Assembly (NCBI RefSeq): GCF_007273535.1
Contig: NZ_RIBP01000001.1
Coordinates: 372,001-436,000, forward strand
Direction of reading: 5' to 3'
Origin: Niallia circulans
GTDB lineage: Bacteria; Bacillota; Bacilli; Bacillales; Cytobacillaceae
Length of the DNA: 64,000 nucleotides
The position numbers and the translations under genes are program-made. Shown here in pieces: positions 7,071 to 14,809 of this stretch; the stretch's first letter is position 1; each line of letters starts with the position of its first letter. The notes beneath the pieces are model-generated. The model saw only the letters and a program-made list of their open reading frames with translations, searched no databases and was not told where the DNA came from.

Positions 7071-8558
7071 ATGAGTTCTAAAAGCAATCATGAACAAGAA
7101 CTGTTATTGTTTCTTTCCAAACATCAAGGATATGTGACATCAAAGGAACTCCTTGAAGTACTTAATGTTTCTCAAAAAACTGTATATCGTTTAATAAATA
7201 AAATTAATAATGAGTACGAGGATGGTCCTTTAATCATATCTGAAAGAGGGAGAGGATATAGACTAGACTACGAGAAATTTATTAATTCACAAAAAAGTAA
7301 TGTTAAAGATAAAGAAATGCAATTTTCTCCAAGTGAGAGACGTAAACGAATTATGGAAGAATTATTGTTGTCTTCGCCCAAGCCTATAAATGTGTATCAT
7401 TTATTTAGTCACTATTATGTTGGAGATTCTGCAACTTTTAATGACGAGCAAATAATGAGTGAAGAGCTTAAAAAATACAATTTGGTTTTAGAGAGAAAAA
7501 ATAGAACATTAGCGATCCTTGGAGATGAGGTTAATATTCGGAAAGCTATTAAAGATATTATTGAAATCTTTAATATTATCGATATTGATGATTTAAAAAG
7601 GAATCCAAAGCTGAATTTCAATCAGTACGATGTTTTGTTTATCTTGGACCAATTAAGAAGGATTGAAGAAGATTTAAATATAACGATTCCTTACCCATAC
7701 AATGTAAACATTTTTTCACACTTATATATACTGCTAAGCAGATCAAGAATAGTTCCGACTAGAAGGTTTGCTGAAATTTCTAAAGAAGAAATGGAAAATA
7801 TGAAGCGAGATATTTTGTATCCGGTTGCTAAAGTGATTGTCTCTAATATTGAGAAATATTTAAACAGTCCTTTGCCAGATATTGAAATTTATTTTCTTTA
7901 TCAATATTTGGTGTCATCGCGAATGCAGGGGTCTCATGCTATTACTTCCACTTTTTCATCAGAAGTGATTCAAGTAACAAAAGCATATATTGAAGGAATG
8001 AGTACTAACTTAGGAATCGACATAGACGGTCAATCTATATATATCGATTTAGCCAACCATATTAAACCGATGCTTAACCGATTAGAGCATAAGATTCGGG
8101 TTAAAAACAGTTTGTTAAGTCAGATAAAGGTAACGTATGAAGACGTATTTATGGGCGTAAAGAAGGTTTCGGAATTAGTTAGTGAGAAATTCAACTTACA
8201 AGCCATAAACGAAGATGAGATTGGGTTTATCACCCTCTATTTTGCTAAGGCAATTGAAACAGGTCAGCATCAACGTCCTATAAAAACATTGATAATGTGT
8301 ACAACAGGAATAGGAACTTCAGAGCTTTTAAAAGCAAAAGTTTCAAAGAAATTTCCAGAGTTAGAAATTGTCGATGTAGTAGCATCCCGAAATACTCAAA
8401 TGCTAAAAGAGAAATATACAGATGCTGAATTGATTCTGAGCACTGTTCATATTAAGGAGGATGTACCTATTCCTTTTCTATTAGTGAGTGCGATGTTTAC
8501 CATTGATGACCAGAAGAGACTTCAGGGAAAGATAGAGGAAGTTTATCATGGGAATTAA
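7071..8558 (+). CDS. PRD-domain PTS-regulated transcriptional activator (lacks fused EIIA)
   Basis: Regulator of 495 aa of the BglG/MtlR/LicR type. Order: winged HTH (about residues 1-60, SKELLEVLNVSQKTVYRLIN), two PTS regulation domains, then an EIIB-Gat-like domain with LIMCTTGIGTSELL, whose Cys is the phosphorylation site. The first PRD histidines are present (NIFSHLYILLSR; LANHIKPMLNRL), but the second conserved position is Tyr in both (YQYLVSSR; FITLYFAKAIE). The ATG at 7071 has AAGGAGG upstream. Full-length relatives carry a C-terminal EIIA domain; here that domain is a separate gene overlapping by 11 bases. It probably activates the downstream PTS operon when its sugar is present. Confidence 0.87.
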   Translation: MSSKSNHEQELLLFLSKHQGYVTSKELLEVLNVSQKTVYRLINKINNEYEDGPLIISERGRGYRLDYEKFINSQKSNVKDKEMQFSPSERRKRIMEELLLSSPKPINVYHLFSHYYVGDSATFNDEQIMSEELKKYNLVLERKNRTLAILGDEVNIRKAIKDIIEIFNIIDIDDLKRNPKLNFNQYDVLFILDQLRRIEEDLNITIPYPYNVNIFSHLYILLSRSRIVPTRRFAEISKEEMENMKRDILYPVAKVIVSNIEKYLNSPLPDIEIYFLYQYLVSSRMQGSHAITSTFSSEVIQVTKAYIEGMSTNLGIDIDGQSIYIDLANHIKPMLNRLEHKIRVKNSLLSQIKVTYEDVFMGVKKVSELVSEKFNLQAINEDEIGFITLYFAKAIETGQHQRPIKTLIMCTTGIGTSELLKAKVSKKFPELEIVDVVASRNTQMLKEKYTDAELILSTVHIKEDVPIPFLLVSAMFTIDDQKRLQGKIEEVYHGN

Positions 8559-8988
8559 TTCTTCACTTTATCAACTGTATTTTAATTGTGAGTTAGCTAC
8601 AAAAGAAGAAGTACACGCTTTTATTGCGGAAATTGTTGGGCAAAACAATCCTATTTCACCGGAGGAAGTTATCCAGCAATTAATGGATAGAGAAAAAGTC
8701 GGCAGTACAATGATCGCAGAGCATGTCTTATTACCCCATATTGAAAGCGAACAACTAGAGAAAAGTCAAATTTTATTTCTTCGGTTAGCAAAACCAATCG
8801 AGAATTGGGATTTTCAGACAAAAAATATTTGCCTCATTATTGTGATTTTGTTGAAGAAAAATGAAAGCGTTAATATGAAGAAGAGAATAGCCTCATTTAC
8901 TAGATCTTTGGCAGATGAAGAGTATCTTGACAGATTGATAAACAGTCAAGAAAAAGCAGCATTTATAAATGAAATTATAAAATATTAG
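8548..8988 (+). CDS. PTS EIIA (MtlR/LicR C-terminal type) domain protein
   Basis: A 146-aa EIIA-type-2 domain. The phosphoacceptor His lies in HVLLPHIESEQL, followed by ILFLRLAKPIENWD as in the EIIA domains fused to MtlR/LicR activators. The ATG at 8548 overlaps the 3' end of the PRD regulator, and AGAGGAAG about 9 nt upstream supports independent, coupled initiation. Together the two products have the length and domain order of one canonical activator. This protein may therefore be the detached regulatory EIIA, distinct from the transport EIIA at 9338. A frameshift splitting one gene is the alternative. Confidence 0.8.
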   Translation: MGINSSLYQLYFNCELATKEEVHAFIAEIVGQNNPISPEEVIQQLMDREKVGSTMIAEHVLLPHIESEQLEKSQILFLRLAKPIENWDFQTKNICLIIVILLKKNESVNMKKRIASFTRSLADEEYLDRLINSQEKAAFINEIIKY

Positions 8989-8999
8989 GAGGAATAATC

Positions 9000-9317
9000 A
9001 TGAAAATAGTAGGAGTTGCAGCTTGCACAGTTGGAATCGCACACACATATATCGCACAGGAAAAATTAGAGAATGCTGGTAAAAAAGCAGGTCATGAAAT
9101 TCATATTGAAACACAAGGAACAATTGGAACAGAAAATGAATTGAGCCAACAACAAATCGCAGAAGCAGACATCGTTATTTTGGCGGCAGATGTAAAAATC
9201 GCAGGAAGAGAACGCTTCGAAGGGAAAAGAATTATCCAAGTTACAACAGAAATAGCGGTTAAATCACCAAATAAATTAATTGAAAAAGCAGCTGAGGTAG
9301 TCAACCAACCAAAATAA
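9000..9317 (+). CDS. PTS fructose-family EIIB
   Basis: A 105-aa fructose-type IIB domain with VAACTVGIAHTYIAQEKL; the Cys near residue 9 is the phosphocysteine. HEIHIETQGTIGTENEL and ADIVILAADVKIAGRERF complete the family signature. It passes phosphate from EIIA to the sugar bound by EIIC. AGGAGGAATAATC precedes the ATG and it sits 11 bases after the previous stop. In many fructose transporters IIB is fused to IIC; here it is separate. Confidence 0.92.
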   Translation: MKIVGVAACTVGIAHTYIAQEKLENAGKKAGHEIHIETQGTIGTENELSQQQIAEADIVILAADVKIAGRERFEGKRIIQVTTEIAVKSPNKLIEKAAEVVNQPK

Positions 9318-9337
9318 GAATAAAAGGAGAGCTAATC

Positions 9338-9787
9338 ATGGAAGTAAAAAATATTGTAGATTTAAACACAATTAAAACGAATATGACTGCTAAAAGCAAG
9401 GAAGAAGCTATTCAGGAATTAGCTCAGGTCTTGCTTGAAAACGAATACATTAAGGATATTGAAGAATTTACAAAGGATATTTATGCTAGGGAAGCGATAG
9501 GACAAACTGGAATCGGAAATTATATTGCTATTCCTCATGGAAAAAGTGATTCTGTCGAAAAAATAGGCGTAGCGATTGGGATTACGCAAGAAGAAATCGC
9601 TTGGGAAACTCTCGATGGGAAGGGAGTTAAGGGAATCATTCTATTTGCGGTTAGTAACGATGATGGAGCACAAAGTCATTTGAAGCTATTATCATTATTT
9701 GCGAGAAAGCTAGGAAATGATGAAGTTATTGAGAAGATGCTGCAATCTAAAAATGCTGAGGATGTTAAAGAAGCTTTATGCAGCTAA
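9338..9787 (+). CDS. PTS fructose-family EIIA
   Basis: A 149-aa EIIA-Fru/Mtl type protein. The active histidine is in YIAIPHGKSDSV near residue 66; REAIGQTGIGN before it and LFAVSNDDGAQSHLKLLS after it are conserved. It accepts phosphate from HPr and donates it to the EIIB encoded just upstream. AAAGGAGAG precedes the ATG. Part of the same operon (20-base gap). Confidence 0.92.
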   Translation: MEVKNIVDLNTIKTNMTAKSKEEAIQELAQVLLENEYIKDIEEFTKDIYAREAIGQTGIGNYIAIPHGKSDSVEKIGVAIGITQEEIAWETLDGKGVKGIILFAVSNDDGAQSHLKLLSLFARKLGNDEVIEKMLQSKNAEDVKEALCS

Positions 9788-9842
9788 GAAAACATATAGT
9801 AGTAGATTTATTGAACGAGGTCTTTTATAGGAGGGGTAAATT

Positions 9843-10934
9843 GTGAGCGCATTAAAAAAATTAAATCTTAAAGGCCATTTATTAACAGCTATTTCATACT
9901 TGATTCCAATTGTGTGTGGAGCAGGTTTCTTGATCGCTATTGGGATGGCTTTTGGAGGAACAAGTCAAGGTTCTTTAGTACAAGGGGAGTTTTCCTTATG
10001 GGATGCTCTAGCAACAATGGGTGGAGCAGGTTTAGGCTTACTACCTGTCGTTATCGCAACAGGAATCTCTTATTCTATTGCTGGTAAACCCGGTATTGCT
10101 CCAGGTTTCATTATTGGATTAAGTGCTAATGCAATTGGCGCTGGCTTTATTGGTGGTATTTTAGGAGGATTCTTATCTGGTTATCTTGCTGTAGCTATTA
10201 TTAAACATTTTAAAGTTCCTAGCTGGGCTAAAGGCTTAATGCCAACATTAATTGTGCCATTTTTCACCTCCATTATTGGTGGACTAATCATGGTTTACAT
10301 TATTGGAATTCCTGTAGCGGCTCTTACGGCCTTATTAACAGATGGATTAAACAGTTTAGGTACCTCTTCGTTACTTGTATTTGGTGGAATTGTTGGTCTG
10401 TTAAGTGGAGTTGACTTTGGTGGACCGATCAACAAAACAGTATTTGCCTTCGTATTGACGATGCAAGCAGAAGGAATTAATGGACCTATCACAGCACTAC
10501 AATTAGTTAATACTGCAACTCCAATCGGTTTTGGATTAGCTTACTTTATTGCTAAAATCTTTAGAAAAAACATCTATACACGATCAGAAGTAGAAACGTT
10601 GAAATCAGCAGTGCCAATGGGTGTTGTTAACATTGTAGAAGGTGTTATTCCGATTGTTATGAATGATATTGTTCGTACTGTAACTGCTGTAGCGATTGGT
10701 GGAGCAGCTGGTGGTGCAGTAACGATGGTGTTAGGAGCAGATGCAACTGTACCATTTGGGGGAGTATTTATGCTACCAACAATGTCAAATCCATGGGCTG
10801 GGGTTGCAGCTATCTTAGTTAACGTTGTTGTAACAGGATTGGCATTAGCTTTAATTAAGAAAAATGTAAAAGAAGATGAGGAAATAGAAGTAGAAGAAGA
10901 AGATATCGATTTAGATGACATTCAAATTCTATAA
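9843..10934 (+). CDS. PTS fructose-family EIIC permease
   Basis: Membrane permease of 363 aa with eight to ten hydrophobic helices. It contains GKPGIAPGFIIG, the conserved DFGGPINKTVFAF loop of fructose-type IIC, and VPFGGVFMLPTMSNPW near the end, with an acidic C-terminal tail. The start is GTG at 9843, with AGGAGGGG upstream. It translocates and phosphorylates the sugar with the IIA and IIB encoded before it. The downstream AlsE-like epimerase suggests the substrate is D-allulose or a similar ketohexose rather than fructose; that is inference. Confidence 0.9.
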   Translation: MSALKKLNLKGHLLTAISYLIPIVCGAGFLIAIGMAFGGTSQGSLVQGEFSLWDALATMGGAGLGLLPVVIATGISYSIAGKPGIAPGFIIGLSANAIGAGFIGGILGGFLSGYLAVAIIKHFKVPSWAKGLMPTLIVPFFTSIIGGLIMVYIIGIPVAALTALLTDGLNSLGTSSLLVFGGIVGLLSGVDFGGPINKTVFAFVLTMQAEGINGPITALQLVNTATPIGFGLAYFIAKIFRKNIYTRSEVETLKSAVPMGVVNIVEGVIPIVMNDIVRTVTAVAIGGAAGGAVTMVLGADATVPFGGVFMLPTMSNPWAGVAAILVNVVVTGLALALIKKNVKEDEEIEVEEEDIDLDDIQIL

Positions 10935-10953
10935 AAAAATGTAAGCGTGTTAA

Positions 10954-10996
10954 CTTTAGGAATAATAAAATTATAAATATTTTTTTATTCCTAAAG
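10954..10996 (+). repeat. Intercistronic hairpin between EIIC and epimerase genes
   Basis: CTTTAGGAATAA (10954-10965) pairs perfectly with TTATTCCTAAAG (10985-10996) around an AT-rich 19-nt loop that can extend the stem. No T-tract follows, so a processing or stability element, or a weak attenuator, is more likely than a terminator. Confidence 0.6.
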
Positions 10997-11027
10997 AAAC
11001 TAGAGATTTATGGAGGATTAATAGAAT

Positions 11028-11717
11028 ATGAAAAAAGTAGAATTTTCACCGTCATTAATGACAATGGATTTAGATAAGTTTAAAGAGCAAATCACTTTTT
11101 TAAACGATCATGTAGGTTCTTATCATATTGATATCATGGATGGGCATTATGTCCCTAATATCACATTATCCCCATGGTTTATGCAGGAAGTGCGAAAAAT
11201 AAGTGACTTACCGATGTCTGCCCATCTTATGGTAACTAATCCAAGCTTCTGGGTCCAACAATTAGTGGATCTAAAGTGTGAATGGATTTGTATGCATGCA
11301 GAAGTACTGGATGGCCTTGCTTTCCGCTTAATTGATCAAATCCATGATGCTGGACTTAAAGCAGGGATAGTATTAAATCCTGAAACTCCTATTGAAACAA
11401 TTTTCCCTTATATTGATTTAGTGGATAAAATCACGATTATGACAGTTGATCCAGGCTTCGCAGGACAACGCTTTATTGAAAGCACCCTTGATAAAATTGT
11501 CGCATTAAGAGAATTACGTGACGAAAAAGGCTATCAATATGTTATTGAAATGGATGGCTCATCAAGTAGAAAAACCTTTAAAAGAATCGATGCAGCAGAT
11601 CCTGATATTTATATCATCGGTCGTAGCGGTCTATTTGGTTTAGATGAAGATATTCAAAAATCATGGGAAATAATGTGTAAAGATTATGAGGATATGACAG
11701 GGAAAGTAGTAGAATAA
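11028..11717 (+). CDS. alsE: D-allulose-6-phosphate 3-epimerase (AlsE-like)
   Basis: A 229-aa TIM-barrel epimerase of the ribulose-phosphate 3-epimerase superfamily. FSPSLMTMDLDKFKEQI, YHIDIMDGHYVPNITLSP, SAHLMVTNP, TIMTVDPGFAGQRFI and EMDGSSSRKT place it with AlsE rather than Rpe. The His and Asp metal/catalytic residues (HIDIMD, MTVDPG, EMDG) are present. AlsE interconverts D-allulose 6-phosphate and D-fructose 6-phosphate, which would feed the PTS product into glycolysis. It is the last gene of the operon, with GGAGG before the ATG. A substrate other than allulose is possible. Confidence 0.8.
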   Translation: MKKVEFSPSLMTMDLDKFKEQITFLNDHVGSYHIDIMDGHYVPNITLSPWFMQEVRKISDLPMSAHLMVTNPSFWVQQLVDLKCEWICMHAEVLDGLAFRLIDQIHDAGLKAGIVLNPETPIETIFPYIDLVDKITIMTVDPGFAGQRFIESTLDKIVALRELRDEKGYQYVIEMDGSSSRKTFKRIDAADPDIYIIGRSGLFGLDEDIQKSWEIMCKDYEDMTGKVVE

Positions 11718-11723
11718 AGGTTT

Positions 11724-11759
11724 AAAGAGGCTGGGTCAAGCTACCCACCTCTTTTTTTT
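11724..11759 (+). terminator. Terminator of the PTS operon
   Basis: AGAGG-C-TGGGT pairs with ACCCA-CCTCT (one bulged C), followed by eight Ts. The left arm resembles the AGAGGCTGGGACA end of the 6546-6790 element. Confidence 0.85.
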
Positions 11760-11916
11760 GTTGATGCATAAAAGTAACTTTTCAATTATATAATAGTTTG
11801 TTTTGAAGACTAGTTTTAAAAGTGATTAGCTTGCTTAAATTATGTTTTGTATTCACTTTAATAGTTACTAGCGATAAGATAATTCTTCTATAACCTAGAA
11901 TAGGAGAAATACGCTT

Positions 11917-11946
11917 ATGTCATTAAAAGAACAACTCAATTTTTAA
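11917..11946 (+). pseudogene. Gene-start remnant
   Basis: AGGAGAAA stands before an ATG that opens a frame of only nine codons (MSLKEQLNF) and then stops. Similar openings occur in redoxin-like proteins. A terminator follows 87 bases later. It looks like the scar of a deleted gene, though a leader peptide cannot be excluded. Confidence 0.35.
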
Positions 11947-12032
11947 GATGCAAAAAAAAATCGGAAAAAGGTTTCAAGAGAATGTAAAAAGGGTAATAAG
12001 AAATAATGCACTTATATATTGAGTAAGGCATA

Positions 12033-12060
12033 TGGATAAATCCTTATCCAGATTTTTTTA
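12033..12060 (+). terminator. Terminator upstream of carotenoid promoter
   Basis: TGGATAA and TTATCCA form a 7-bp stem around ATCC, followed by GATTTTTTT. It would insulate the carotenoid promoter from upstream transcription. Confidence 0.75.
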
Positions 12061-12117
12061 TGTTTTAAAAGGTTAACTTACTGATTTTACCCGAATTGTT
12101 AGTTTAATAGCTGTATG

Positions 12118-12146
12118 TTGACAACAAACCATTATCACTTGATAAT
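12118..12146 (+). promoter_or_regulatory. Promoter of the carotenoid operon
   Basis: A consensus -35 TTGACA (12118-12123), a 17-base spacer and GATAAT (12141-12146) form a strong SigA promoter. The first palindrome (12131-12146) occupies the spacer and the -10, so a bound protein would block RNA polymerase. The predicted start is near 12153, giving a leader of about 190 nt. Confidence 0.75.
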
Positions 12147-12283
12147 AAAGTTGTTTGAATTTCACCTTATCACTTGATAAGGTGAGATATTTTACAGTTG
12201 CTTATCAATCGATAAGTGAAATGTTCGTCTTCCTTATCACTTGATAAGGGGAGTTGTAGTTATTTGGTTTATCAACTGATAAG
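12131..12283 (+). promoter_or_regulatory. Array of five phased palindromic operators
   Basis: Five 16-bp palindromes with the pattern YTTATCA-NN-YGATAAG lie at 12131-12146, 12166-12181, 12201-12216, 12233-12248 and 12268-12283. Centre-to-centre spacings are 35, 35, 32 and 35 bp. Site 2 has 11-bp perfect arms (12162-12185) and site 4 has 8-bp perfect arms. Site 1 overlaps the -10; the others are in the transcribed leader. The simplest reading is a cooperative repressor array; the regulator is not encoded next to it. Confidence 0.75.
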
Positions 12284-12344
12284 GGAAGGTTAGATTAGGA
12301 TTTAAAAATATTACCAGAAGTAAAATAGGGGGCAATTTACCACA

Positions 12345-13910
12345 ATGACTAAAAAAGTAGCTATTATTGGTGCAGGTGTTGCAGGATTGGCAAGTGCTAT
12401 CCGTTTGCAGCATGCTGGATACGAGGTTGAAATATATGAGAAAGAAGCTATTGCAGGAGGGAAAATGCATCGCATTGAAAAGGATGGCTTTCAATTTGAC
12501 CTTGGACCATCCATTGTAATGATGCCAGAGTTATATCGGGAAATCTTTGAACTGGCCGGACGCAATCCAGATGATTATATCCCGATGGAAAGATTGGATC
12601 CGATGTATTCCGTTTTCTTTGGAAGTGGAAAGCAAGGCTATCACGAGGTCTCCTCTGATTTGGTGGAATTAATGAAAACATTTGAACATGCTAGTGAAAA
12701 GGATGCAGAAGGGTTCTTAAAATACTTGCAGTTGATTTATGAACGTTTTATGGTGGCGAAAAATCATTTTCTGCAGCGTCCCTTCCGAAATAAAAGGGAT
12801 TTCTACAATCCTGCAACATTGTATCAAGCATTGAAGTTAAAGACCTTTGACAGTGCTGACAATTTTATAAGTAAATATGTTAAAAATGAGCAGTTGAAGC
12901 AAATGATTAGTTTTCAAACGTTATATATCGGTGTGTCTCCATATAACGGTCCGTCTTTGTACTCGATGATTCCGATGATTGAGTTTTTCTATGGCATCTG
13001 GTTTATAAAAGGCGGTATGTATACGATGGCCAAGTCAATGGAGCGATTATTTCTTGAGCTTGGCGGCAAGGTTTTCTATCAATCCTCTGTAGAAGAAATT
13101 ATGATAGAAAATCAAGTAGCAACAGGAATTAAGGTGAATGGTAAAGTGGTTTCTGCCGACAAGGTTATTTGTAATGCTGATTTTCCTTATGCCATGAAAA
13201 ATCTTGTAAAAGAAGACAAAGCAAAAGGAAAATATACAGATAAAAAGATTGATAGTATGGATTATTCCTGCTCATGCTTCATCATGTATTTAGGCATGAA
13301 TAAAAAATATGAAGAATTAAAAACCGCTCATAGCTTTTTCTTTGGAGAGGAACTAAAAAAGAACCTTGACGATATATTTGCAGGGGAAAAACTAGTGAAT
13401 CCATCCTTTTATGTATACACTGCTTCCAAGCTAGATCCAACATTGGCTCCAGAAGGGAAGGATGGACTATATATACTTGTCCCTGTCTCTGATCTATCTA
13501 CAGCTAAGTACGAATGGACAGATGAAACAATTTCCTATTATCGGTCTCAAGTCCTTCAAACGCTCAGTCAAGTCGAGGGGCTAGCAGAAATCGAAGAGGA
13601 TATTATCTCTGAAACGTATATGACGCCAGTGGATTTCGCTGAGAAGTTCAACGCATATAATGGCGCTTGCTTTGGATTACGTCCTACGTTAACACAAAGT
13701 AACCATTTAAGACCGCAAAGCAAAGCGAAAAATTGTGAAAACCTCTATTTCACAGGAAGCAGCACACACCCAGGGGCAGGTGTCCCAATTGTATTGCTAT
13801 CAGCGAAAATTGCAAGTGATGAATTAATATTAGATGATTCTGTTTCTATGAAAGCAACGACAGAAAAGACAGTCCATTCTGCAGGAGGGGTTGCAAATGA
13901 GGGAAGCTAA
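12345..13910 (+). CDS. crtN: Diapophytoene/phytoene desaturase (CrtN type)
   Basis: FAD-dependent carotenoid desaturase of 521 aa. The N-terminal dinucleotide fold is AIIGAGVAGLASAIRLQHAG, followed by GGKMHRIEKDGFQFDLGPS. The C-terminal NLYFTGSSTHPGAGVPIVL closes the FAD site as in CrtI/CrtN enzymes. It should introduce double bonds into the product of CrtM (4,4'-diapophytoene if C30). It is the first gene of a seven-gene operon and overlaps crtM by 14 bases. A GGGGG ribosome binding site lies about 12 nt before the ATG, rather far. The C30 assignment rests on similarity to staphylococcal-type clusters, not on a diagnostic residue. Confidence 0.88.
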   Translation: MTKKVAIIGAGVAGLASAIRLQHAGYEVEIYEKEAIAGGKMHRIEKDGFQFDLGPSIVMMPELYREIFELAGRNPDDYIPMERLDPMYSVFFGSGKQGYHEVSSDLVELMKTFEHASEKDAEGFLKYLQLIYERFMVAKNHFLQRPFRNKRDFYNPATLYQALKLKTFDSADNFISKYVKNEQLKQMISFQTLYIGVSPYNGPSLYSMIPMIEFFYGIWFIKGGMYTMAKSMERLFLELGGKVFYQSSVEEIMIENQVATGIKVNGKVVSADKVICNADFPYAMKNLVKEDKAKGKYTDKKIDSMDYSCSCFIMYLGMNKKYEELKTAHSFFFGEELKKNLDDIFAGEKLVNPSFYVYTASKLDPTLAPEGKDGLYILVPVSDLSTAKYEWTDETISYYRSQVLQTLSQVEGLAEIEEDIISETYMTPVDFAEKFNAYNGACFGLRPTLTQSNHLRPQSKAKNCENLYFTGSSTHPGAGVPIVLLSAKIASDELILDDSVSMKATTEKTVHSAGGVANEGS

Positions 13911-14775
13911 AATCATTGATTCGCTTCAAAATGACTATCAATACTGTGAAAATGTGATTAAAAACAATTCAGCAAGCTTCTACCACGCTTTTAAAAAGCT
14001 GCCAAAAGACAAAGCGAATGCTGTATATGCCATTTATGCATTTTGCCGCTATGCAGATGACAGTGTTGATGAAACTGGAAATAAATCTGTACAAGAAAAA
14101 AATTGGCAGAACTTGTACCATCAGCTAAAGCTTTTTGAAAAGGGCGAGGAAATTTCATCCCCGCTTTGGAGAGCGTTGCGAGATGTTTTTACCCGTTATG
14201 AGATGGATATTAAACCTTTCTACGAGCAATTAGAAGGACAAAAGATGGACATAAACTTTCAACAGCCTAATACATTAGCAGAGTTAGAGCAGTATTGTTA
14301 TTATGTAGCCGGAACGGTTGGCTTGATGCTTCTTCCTATTTTAGCAACGGAAAATCATCAGCACTTGCATATGTATGCAGTTCAATTAGGGGTCGCTATG
14401 CAATTGACTAATATTCTCAGAGATGTTGGTGAGGATTATCGAAATAATCGAATCTATTTACCAGTTGATTTGCTTGAAAAGGAAGATTACAAACAACGGG
14501 ACTTAGAAGCTAGCAATATAAACGCATCCTTTATAAAAGTTTGGGAGGAAATTGCAACCCGATCAGAACAGCTTTATGCATTATTTCAGGTTGGAATGGA
14601 TTATTTTGATAAAGACAGTCAATTACATGTTCTTTTATCAGCACTTATTTATAAAGAAATATTAAAAGTTGTCCGAGAAAATGGATATGACTGCTTGCAT
14701 ACACGAAACTATGTATCTGAAGAGAATATGGTTCGATTAAAGCAAGCAGTAGAAGAATTAACAGTGGGTTTATAA
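13897..14775 (+). CDS. crtM: Dehydrosqualene/phytoene synthase (CrtM type)
   Basis: Trans-isoprenyl diphosphate synthase of 292 aa that condenses two prenyl diphosphates head to head. The first aspartate-rich motif is FCRYADDSVDE (about residue 50) and the second is LTNILRDVGEDYRNNRIYLP; both bind Mg-diphosphate. The ATG at 13897 is served by GGAGGGG; the preceding in-frame TTG is too close to that site. No geranylgeranyl diphosphate synthase is in the cluster, in keeping with a C30 route from farnesyl diphosphate. The start overlaps crtN, so translation is coupled. Confidence 0.88.
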   Translation: MREAKIIDSLQNDYQYCENVIKNNSASFYHAFKKLPKDKANAVYAIYAFCRYADDSVDETGNKSVQEKNWQNLYHQLKLFEKGEEISSPLWRALRDVFTRYEMDIKPFYEQLEGQKMDINFQQPNTLAELEQYCYYVAGTVGLMLLPILATENHQHLHMYAVQLGVAMQLTNILRDVGEDYRNNRIYLPVDLLEKEDYKQRDLEASNINASFIKVWEEIATRSEQLYALFQVGMDYFDKDSQLHVLLSALIYKEILKVVRENGYDCLHTRNYVSEENMVRLKQAVEELTVGL

Positions 14776-14809
14776 CTCATATTTAGAGGACTTGGGAGCT
14801 GTAACAGTT

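Larger units (their letters stand above)
11760..12344 (+). other. Regulatory intergenic region upstream of carotenoid operon
   Basis: This 585-base spacer holds a gene-start remnant (11917-11946), a terminator (12033-12060), the promoter (12118-12146) and five palindromes (12131-12283). The last 60 bases hold only the leader and ribosome binding site of crtN. No other gene is visible. Confidence 0.7.

Noticed and set aside
10938..10953. cre site between EIIC and alsE
   Set aside because: TGTAAGCG is a good half, but the second half does not fit the consensus and the place inside the operon is unusual.
12131..12146. Fur box
   Set aside because: Fur sites read TGATAAT-N-ATTATCA; here the arms are in the opposite order (ATTATCA...TGATAAT).
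12131..12283. CRISPR array
   Set aside because: Five repeats with 16-19 bp gaps look array-like, but the repeats are only 16 bp and the gaps far too short; there are no cas genes and they lie on a promoter.
12131..12283. Plasmid origin iterons
   Set aside because: No replication initiator gene and no AT-rich unwinding element in the usual arrangement; the array is tied to a promoter.
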